A stretch of 64,000 nt of DNA. Origin: Brachypterus glaber (taxonomy: Eukaryota > Arthropoda > Insecta > Coleoptera > Kateretidae). Of the stretch, positions 56,233 to 64,000 are shown in pieces (the stretch's first letter is position 1; each line of letters starts with the position of its first letter). The notes under the pieces are model-generated. The model was not told where the DNA came from. It saw only the letters and a list, made by a program, of their open reading frames with translations, and ran no database searches. The stretch covers positions 45,241,794 through 45,305,793 of the forward strand of contig OY294046.1 in assembly GCA_958510825.1 (NCBI GenBank), given 5' to 3'. Position numbers and translations under genes: made by a program.

Positions 56233-58003
56233 CACGGTGCGGTGGTGCGACGGTTTAAATCAACTTCAAATTACCCCATTTCTGTTTCTATACGACGATT
56301 TTATGAGACGTTAGTATGATTTTAACCAAAAATAAAAAAAATCTATCGAGCAAATTTTTTTTTATTAAGCAAAAACCCCGTATGTTGGACACTTACCTTG
56401 TATTTGACTATTCACTAAGTATTTACTCAAAATATTATTATTTTTTTTTGTTTTATTTTGTTCAATATACGTGAACTGCAAAATAATTTTCATAAAAAAA
56501 ATTATTAATAATAAAAAACCTCTTATAACGGATGATACAAGAAGTATTGCCTACGAATTATCTCCGTAACTATAAAAGATAACAGATAACTTTTTGAAAT
56601 TTACAGAGCTTGTATGAACCGTAAATGCCCCCATTTTATCATGGTCATTATAAAAAAATCATTTCCTGTCTTATCGGAAGTGATACCAACTTTTGATTTT
56701 TAAATGGAACCCTATATATTTGCTTACATTTATAGATGCGTATTTAAATTATCTTTTTATTAACATATCACAAGTCGATATTTGCATTAAAGATGGCGCC
56801 ACAGGATCCATAAACACAACATGGCGGTCCGATGACGTCCATATTGGAATATTTCTGAAACTTAACATTTTAAATCTTTTAATAGTAGGCTAAAAATTTA
56901 CTGTTTATCTGAAACTGATTTCCTTTTGTTTTTATGGATATGACGTTATTTTGAAGTTTTTTTTTCAAATCATCAACTTAAACGCCATTTTGTGCTAAAT
57001 TTTTTAAAGGAAACGACCTTTTTTTGATTTCCTAAATTAAAAACTCAGGTATACTCTACAAGAAAAAAGTACAAACACCCTAATAGGGTTGGAAATTGTT
57101 TGGGAAAATGGCCATATTCCGTTGGGAGCTTATTAAATCCCAAGGGAATATGGACATTTTCCCCGAAAAGTGCCAACGCTATTAGAGTATTTCTACGTTT
57201 TTCTTGAGTATAACTGAGTTTTTGATCTAGTGAAATTAATAATAGGTCGATTCATTTAAAAAATTAGCACAAAATGGCGTTAAAGTTGATGATTAAAAAA
57301 AATTAACATAACGCCATTTAAAAAAAAAAAACAAAAGACAATCAGTTTCAGATAAACAGTAAATTTTTAGCCTACTATTAAAAGATTTGAAATGAAAAGT
57401 TTCAGAAATATTCCAATATGGAAGTCATAGGACCGCCATGTTGTTTTTATGTAAAATGTCTCCTGTGGCGCCATATTTAACACAAATATTGAGAATGAAA
57501 ATAGAATTTAAATACGAATCTAAATATGTAAGCAAATGTAAAGGGTTCCATTTAAAAATCAAAGTTGGTATCACTTCCGCTTAGACTGGAAGTGATATTT
57601 TATAATGGCCATGCTAAAATGGGGGTATTTACGGTTCATACAAGTTCTGTAAATTTCAAAAAGTTATCTTTTATAGTTACGGAGATAATTCGTAGGCAAT
57701 ACTTCTTGTGTAACCCAGTATAAGGGGTTTTTTATTATAAATTTTATTTTTTTATGACGATTATTTTGCAGTTCACGTATATTAAACAAAACGAAACAAA
57801 AAAATAATAATAATTTGAGTAAATATTTAGTGCAAATCAAGGTAAGTGTCCAACATACGGGGTTTTTGTTTAATAAAAAAAATGTGTCCGATAGATTTTT
57901 TTTTATTTTTGGTTAAAATCATCCTAAAGTATCATAGAATCGACGTATAGAAACAAATGGGGTAATTTGAAGTTGATTTAAACTGACGCACCACCGCACC
58001 ATG
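56233..58003. mobile_element. 1.77 kb foldback element with CACGG tips and TAAG target duplication
   Basis: Two arms of about 860 bp fill nearly the whole element and meet near 57140. The outer tips are CACGGTGCGGTGGTGCGACG and the inverted CGCACCACCGCACCATG. TAAG is found exactly outside both ends (56229-56232, 58004-58007). Arms share AACCCCGTATGTTGGACAC-type and TTCGTAGGCAATACTTCTTG blocks, and are diverged by small substitutions and indels. No transposase is encoded. Tip and target match the element at 22755-24221. Confidence 0.8.
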
Positions 58004-58007
58004 TAAG

Positions 58008-58408
58008 ATGTTGCTTTAACTTTGGACTTTAACAACCAAATTTTGCCCACTATTACCGTTATTTTAAAATAATATTTTATTTTAAAACCTAATTTTGGGA
58101 TAAAACTTCAACATTAAGCTGTAATTACAGTTACTTAGTTAATTACAGTTTACTATTAATCGTAAACTTAAAGGGCAAATTTAAAGATTTAGTTCAATTT
58201 ACTATAAAACTGTAAAAAAATAGATTTAAATGATATTAATTTTGTAATTTAGTCTTAATCTAACTCTGAAATTTTACTCTATTTTTCAAAATGTAGTATT
58301 AATACGTGTTATTAATAGTTCTAAATACGGAATACATGTAACCAGATCCGTATTAACATGTAAACAGGTAGGATTTGGCGTGCTGAAAAAAAAAATAGAC
58401 TACCTATA
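58008..58408. other. AT-rich stretch, nothing recognised
   Basis: No gene. TTAATTACAGTTTACTATTA-type runs only. Confidence 0.35.
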
Positions 58409-58410
58409 TA

Positions 58411-58608
58411 CCGTGCGATTATAAAGTGCCGAACACTTTTTAATGCAAAACTGCCATTAACGATGAGTAAAATGCAAGAAAGCTGTGTGCGTTTTACTGG
58501 CCACCGAGCTGTTGTACGTATCAATCACATGGGCTTGTCGCGCACAACTTTAACAGAGTAAGAAGAGTATTTTCTTTTCAAACTGTTCAGCATTTTATAA
58601 TCGCACTG
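58411..58608. mobile_element. Tc1/mariner-like MITE
   Basis: The ends CCGTGCGATTATAAAGTGCC and GCATTTTATAATCGCACTG are inverted repeats of about 27 bp bounded by TA (58409-58410, 58609-58610). TA target and CAGTGCGAT tip are typical of Tc1/mariner. The 198 bp element is non-coding. Confidence 0.75.
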
Positions 58609-60460
58609 TACATATACAGTCCAAACTAATATGTTCATTCGTGCCTGCTTCATTAAAAAACGAATGAAATGTCTGAATTTTAAAAGTTTAGATTATTTGG
58701 TTTTCTAAAAATTGGTTAACACATATCCTCGTTCACACTCGTCTCTATCTCCCCTGCATATATTTGTCTTTATTACTTAAAGTTTTTTTAATGTTATAAA
58801 ATTAAATGACTTTTACCGTACACGTAGCATATGCAGTAGGCAGTTTAGATTTAATTGTATTCTCGGTTGGCGATAAATATATCAGGTCGCGTTATGATGT
58901 TCACATTTTAACGGACGTTTTTCCAGAATCTCGGGCTGTTACTATAAGCTCTTCGTTATCGTTGTTGAAAGAACGTTTATACGTTATACATGCTAGGGTC
59001 ACTCGATCGGTTGTTACTTTGTCTAGTGTTTTGGTGGTTAGTCGTTTGAGTTTCTGCAAGTTTTCGCCTACAAAGCCCAAACCTAACAACCTCTAAACAG
59101 GGATAACACCATGGAGGACGCTCGGGTTGGGAATCCACTGTCGAGCTAGGAAATAGTTGGAAAAATTAAGTGGCAGAGTTAAGAAATTGGTAGAGGTCAA
59201 GACCTTTTTTTTTATTTATTGGTCAGTAAAATTAGTTAGGAAAATTGGAGAAGTACAGTTGCGAAGTTGGTAGAAGCGAGGACCTTTTTTTTAGTTATCA
59301 ACATTTTCCACCGGGGGTATAGCTTTTTTTCAGAGATGACGGCCTTTTTTTTAGTAATAAAATTTTTCCGTCAGGCGTAAAGCATTTTTTCTGCAGGGTA
59401 AAAAGTTTGGCAAATTCCTAATACACGCAGAACAATAAAATTAGCATTTAATCCAAAAGTACCAGTTCCAAAAACCTTGAAAGCTCTTTTAAGATTTCTG
59501 TTATATTTTCGGAGTTTTGTAAATATTTTTGAGATTATCGGTATTTTTAAAAAAAACTTTTGATATTTTGTAGACAACATTTAAATATTTATTCGATTAC
59601 TGGCATTCCTAAAAGTTGGGTACTTTGTTTTGGAATGTGGCAGCCGTGCTGTGCACAGGTTAAATGCAAGGTAGAGTCTGACACACGGTAAGAAAGCTAC
59701 GACGAAAGGGGGATGTACGCGCAAAAACATAGAACACCGACAAAAAATGCTCCGATTAAAGCGAATTCAGTGTAAAGATGTGCGTATCTAGATTTTATAT
59801 TTAAGCTTATTTTTTTGCCGCATTTTTTCGGTAACTTTAGAACCGTGCATCAAACAATATAGCATCTGGTTATACCGGCTGATTATCAATCGAAGAGGTC
59901 AAACCAAGTTTTCGCATGTTTACTATTCTGACACTTTTTTTTTTGTAGAAATTAGACTCTGTTTTTTACCAAATTGGTCGTCGACTTACGGGCCTTAGTC
60001 ATCAGTTTTGTTTAAGCAGAAAAAAACTACCGGCAGTCGGCATTTTTTTTCTCCAGTGGGCAAATTTCACGTATATATTCCTCTCCCCACGATAAAAACC
60101 TCGGAACGTCCCTGACAGCAAATTATTTTAACACGTTAAGCGCCATTTGTATTGAAACCGATATAGGCAGCTTTTTCCAATCGGGCCGCATGTATCCTAT
60201 ATGATACAGTGACTTGCCTAAACTTTAAGCCAGTTTAAGCACGTTACTGTTTGAAATTGGACACTCTACTAAATGTAAAACAATAAATTTTGTTTTTATG
60301 CAACCGAATTTCTGCATGTTACGATAGAAATCTACAGGATTATGTACATGTATTTATTTAGATATGTGGCAAAAGTTACTTTTTTACCTATCGGACATCT
60401 TGTTTTTAGTTAGATACGATTTTTTATGCATAAATTAACTTAATCTCATGAGTAATATGC
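58609..60460. other. Gene-free stretch with fragments of older repeats
   Basis: On the minus strand, 58990-59060 reads KRLTTKTLDKVTTDRVT and resembles RLTTKTLENQIDKATTAV at 29545-29610 on the plus strand, a short shared coding-like relic of unknown origin. The 59200-59400 region has several TTTTTTTTAG runs in a loosely repeated pattern. No gene. Confidence 0.4.
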
Positions 60461-60461
60461 G

Positions 60462-61199
60462 GAGCCGTAACTAGGGCGTGGCGAAGGTGGCATTTCCCAC
60501 AGGCGCAACACTTATGAGGAGCTCCAAAAATAAGAAAATTGAAGAATTTAAATAATTTTACATGAAAGTAAGGAAAAAAAGTCGCCTGCGGCGTTTGATA
60601 TTTATTCTTTTTTTGTGAAATTTTAAAACATTTTTGAAATTAAAAGAGTCCACCAAATTTGTTAAATTTTTCCTCTGTAGTGCTAGGACTTTTTTTATTT
60701 AGGAGTGTAAAACTTTAGAGTGAAATTCGTAAAAAAATTCGCCTGCAAATTGACAAATTTTTAATTATGCTGTTTTAAAATTAAAACAGATATGAGTTAA
60801 ATATTATTTGTAAAAATTTTGCTAGAGCTTTTTAAGGTATTATTTTAATTTTAAAATTGTAACAATTTAGCTGGAAATTCATAAAAAAATTTCCCCGCGA
60901 CGCTAGAGCTTTCTTGTATAAAATGTTAAACAGTTTTAAAATTTTCCCCGGCGCTAAAGCATACATAAAGCTTTTATAACCTTAGCAAAAAACGTAACAA
61001 ATTTATATTTTAGCAAAATTCGTAAAAAAATGAACCTGCGGCGCTCACTTTTGGTCTGGAGGGACGCCACTTCGGCGTTAATGAGACGGCGTTTTTATTT
61101 TTGTTACTTTTTTCCTCGTTTACTTAGTCTAATAAAAAATCAGTTATTTTTATATTAGATAACCTGCCACAGGGGCAAACAGCTCTGGTTACGGATCTG
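60462..61199. mobile_element. Decayed TIR element with degenerate internal repeats
   Basis: GGAGCCGTAACTAGGGC at the left faces AGCTCTGGTTACGGATCT at the right. The interior has four to five degenerate repeats around AAATTCGTAAAAAAATTCGCC and CCTGCGGCG (about 60580, 60730, 60880, 61020). No coding frame is kept. Confidence 0.45.
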
Positions 61200-62820
61200 G
61201 TAAAATGTGTCTGTAAAGTAACATATAGCTTTTTATTAATATTTAATATGAGTTTACTAGGTGGCCCCAAAACGATAGAAGGTAAGTTATAGAAGGTTAT
61301 TAACAACTTTCCTATCAAAAAGCAGGAAATCTCAAAATTTCTAAACGATTCTGCCGTGACTCCCTGTATTTTAAATTTTAATTCAAATAACTAGGTAGGT
61401 GTGTACATGATTGTCATAGAAATTTGTAACGATTAAAAAACCATTTAGCGATGTTTATCCTTTTCTGGGTGGTACATCCGTTTTTTTTTTGTAACTTCCC
61501 ATACTTTTCGTACTAATTACTTTCAGTAGGTGGGTACTACATTTTCTAAAGCTAAAGTATACAATTTATTTGTAATGGAATATTTTTAAATACATGTACA
61601 TATAATTGTATAAATTAGTTAAAATTATTACTTATAATTATTAGTTAAAATGTAATTATCTACAACATCATCAAGTGATTTATTCACATTAGTCAAAAAA
61701 AAGTAATGGGGGGTTTGAATTTTAAAAAAGTTATAAAAGTAGAAGGAAAATTTCGATGGCATCCAAGTTGACCCCCTATAACCCCCTGCCCAGATTTTAA
61801 AAGCAAAATATGCAAAAAGCTAGTTTAAGTTCTTTTATTTATGAGTGAAGTCGATATCTCAACGTTCAAAAGTTAAGAAGACGGGTGATTTTTAGACCGC
61901 CAGAATTATATAAGTACTAGCCCAGTCAAATAACGAAAAAATCCTGTGTTAAATTGCAATAAATGTACACGGGCTGATATTTAAAAGGGTAGTACACTGG
62001 CTGATATTTTAAAGGGTAGTAGTGAATAGTAACAGAACACTTCTGTTAGTTTTTTACCGGGTGATTTGCGTAAGGTTCGACGAACGACGACGAAAAATTA
62101 AATACTAAAATGATGAAAACCATAATTTCAGTTATGCAGGGGAATACATCAAAAACTAAGAAAAAAACCTCATATACAGGTACTTGCAAAAATCAATCCT
62201 AATGAAGCTATGGTCTCCTAAAAATGCACAATTTTTAAAGGGCCATAGTAACTTTAAAAGCGACTTTTCGACCTACATGTATAGAAATTTTATACAAAAT
62301 AACCCTGCATGGTTGTAATTTTGGTTTTCAGAATTTTAGTATTTAATTTTTCGTGAAATTTCACCTTAAAATAATTTTTTCTCGAAAACGGTTAATCCTA
62401 CAGTATTAAAACACAAGACCTTTTTATGTATTTTGACCCGAGGAATCATGTTTCAATAATAAAATTACAAAAAAGTTACACCGAAAAAAGTTTGGGACAA
62501 AAAACTGATAAGGCCCCCCGTTTCGCATACCCCTGGTTAAAATAAGTACATAAAAATAACATAAGAAGATGGGTCTTATTAAGATTAGTTTACGTGCAAA
62601 ACCTCGTTGCTATATCTCAAAGGGTTCCTGAGATAATAAATAAAAACCTTCTTTAGGGCCCCAAAATTGGAGGGCTGTAGCTCCGTCAATAAGCATATTC
62701 GGACCCATGTCCATAGAAACTTATTTTCTTATTTTCATCCAAGGAATTGGCTCCCGAAGTTTCCAAACGTTGTTTCCGGACACCCTGTATAGAAGTATAT
62801 ATTATATAGGGAGAAAACAC
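61200..62820 (-). repeat. Decayed repeats including an inverted copy of the 1030-1590 repeat
   Basis: 62210-62650 matches the reverse complement of 1030-1590 (CGCATACCCCTGGTTAAAAT-type, AACATAAGAAGATGGG, CTCAAAGGGTTCCTGAG) and lacks the small LINE insert found there. 61750-61910 resembles the right arm at 29215-29370 (CCCCTGCCCAGATTTTAAAA-type). No gene. Confidence 0.6.
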
Positions 62821-62821
62821 A

Positions 62822-62886
62822 TTATACTATTCACTCTAAGGAGCATACAATCGAATGCGAAGAAATAGACATCTTCGGGGCTTGTT
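62822..62886 (+). mobile_element. Minimal copy of the CACGGCTTGT-ending family
   Basis: ATTATACTATTCAC, the 5' start seen at 34789, is followed within about 30 bp by GAATGCGAAGAAATAGACAT and CTTCGGGGCTTGTTG, the 3' hairpin and end. This is a nearly complete internal deletion that keeps both termini. Confidence 0.4.
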
Positions 62887-63240
62887 GTTGCGTCCCGCGC
62901 GCGCAGGCACTTTACATACATTAGACGTCGTAAATTTGAGCGGACTCGCATTTTCCACTCAAATAAAGTCCGATTATAACTTTCCAGGTTACATTTTATT
63001 CATTCAATTATCATAAATATGCCACTTTTCAAATAAAAGTTAATTTGTTTAAGTGAATTTTTCGCTAATGTGCAACGTGTCGTAAATTCCTTCGGCGACT
63101 CTACCAGGAGACCAAAAATAGTAAGACGCACCCATATTGTCACGCCAGGATTATTTGTTTTATTTTTTTATACATACTAAGAATATGTTACCGTATTAAA
63201 TACTGAACGATTGTGTATATAAAACCCCTTCAACTTTAGC
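62887..63240. other. Short stretch without gene
   Basis: GCGCGCGC near 62898 is a local GC run. 63186-63220 resembles the end of the 12235-12435 MITE family (TGTTACCGTATTAAATACTG). Confidence 0.4.
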
Positions 63241-63242
63241 TA

Positions 63243-63456
63243 CACAGAAAAAGAGAATTCCTTAAACCAAGGACACGTGTTTTTTGGATATCTTCAAGGC
63301 CATATTCTCTTGTTTTAGGGCATTTCTTTGAACCAAAGTCAGTGTGCATGAATGATAAGCGCGGATCTTCATTCAAAAACCCTTAAAACAAGAGAATATG
63401 GCTTTGAAGTATATTGAGACACTTGTCCTTGGTTCAAGGAATCCTTTTATTCTGTG
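63243..63456. mobile_element. TA-flanked MITE with CACAGAAAAAGAGAATTCC ends
   Basis: Terminal inverted repeats of about 75 bp (AACCAAGGACA, GGCCATATTCTCTTGTTTTA) cover most of the 214 bp element. TA flanks both sides (63241-63242, 63457-63458). The centre is a short non-coding loop with TGCATGAATGATAAGCG. Confidence 0.7.
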
Positions 63457-63458
63457 TA

Positions 63459-64000
63459 TTGATTACAAGTTTCTACAGTAACAGTAACCGAACAACATTA
63501 TGGGTTTTAATTAATCCAGTCGTCAGGTGAATAAAAGCGGCTTTACCTAAAAGTAATTCAGGATGTTATGATTTTCTGTTTATTAATAGGGTAGGGGAGA
63601 CTGTTGTACCTTGATCATAGTGTACCTTGGATCACCCCTCAGTTTCTTGACAGATGCTGCTAGCTACGTGACAAAACTGTACTAAGAGAATGTTTACCCA
63701 GTAGAGTTCAAGCAAGCGGGAGAGTGGTTGTCCACGTGCTATTGTTTTCGAGTAATGTAAATTTTTTCATATTATATATTATTAGAAAAATCTGAGCCTT
63801 AATTAGGTTTTTTTCATAAGGCAGTGGCGCCTTCACTATATTTTTAAAGATTTTCTTAATTTTTACCTTTATTTTAAGCAAAAAAAATTTAGTTTTTTAT
63901 TACGAGTATATATAATAACAAAACTTGATGTAAAGTTTTTTATTTTAGCAAAAAAAATGAATTTTATTGTTTTTGACTTTTTGACCTAAAACTCAAAAAC
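63459..64000. other. AT-rich end of window, nothing recognised
   Basis: No gene or structured repeat that I can support. Confidence 0.4.

Noticed and set aside
58806..59096. 96-codon plus-strand frame and opposing 62-codon frame
   Set aside because: Crosses a shared repeat relic; the plus-strand protein shows no recognisable fold.

Overview
This 64 kb window is AT-rich, eukaryotic, intergenic-type DNA from a large, transposon-laden invertebrate genome. It is most likely an insect: it holds a jockey/CR1-group LINE with a PHD-finger ORF1, an animal Penelope-like element, and many short TA/TAA-flanked inverted-repeat elements. The order cannot be fixed from sequence alone; a beetle or a hemipteran would both fit. 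I find no convincing host exon, tRNA, rRNA or CRISPR array. Almost every coding-looking stretch belongs to a mobile element.

Layout. At 0.9-3.7 kb lie two TA-flanked inverted-repeat DNA elements, the first carrying a 52 bp LINE 3' end. At 5.3-9.1 kb is a near full-length non-LTR retrotransposon with an intact ORF1 and an ORF2 broken by two frameshifts, one inside the catalytic FADD box. From 10 to 20 kb come small hairpin elements, one arm of a long inverted repeat shared with 54-56 kb, and a foldback element whose arms are tandem TTACCTCGAAAA-like units. At 21.0-21.7 kb is a 647 bp element with two tandem copies of a complete, canonical type I hammerhead ribozyme on the minus strand. From 22.7 to 24.2 kb is a long foldback. 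From 25 to 36 kb are further TIR elements, a dispersed family ending CACGGCTTGT, and a foldback with arms of about 95 bp tandem units. At 37.2-41.2 kb is a structurally complete Penelope-like retroelement with an intact 819-codon RT plus GIY-YIG gene on the minus strand, inserted in the arm of a large palindrome. At 46.5-50.6 kb a TA-type element was split by a CACTA-like element containing a decayed transposon gene. At 51.2-52.1 kb is a truncated RNase H-bearing LINE with a perfect target-site duplication. From 52.8 to 58 kb are a tandem duplication, a foldback with a 9 bp target duplication, a (TA)n tract and a 1.77 kb foldback. The remainder is decayed repeats and small MITEs.

How the parts relate. 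The most striking result is that the 647 bp ribozyme element and the 4 kb Penelope-like element share one architecture: a head-to-tail partial dimer, then a short inverted copy of the unit-junction sequence, all inside a target-site duplication. This suggests that the small element is a non-autonomous, hammerhead-bearing passenger (retrozyme-like) mobilised by Penelope-type machinery. The second theme is a rich set of foldback DNA elements of at least three structural kinds, several with clean target duplications, nested in one another so that relative ages can be read.

All boundaries were read by eye. Family names marked as inferred need database comparison.
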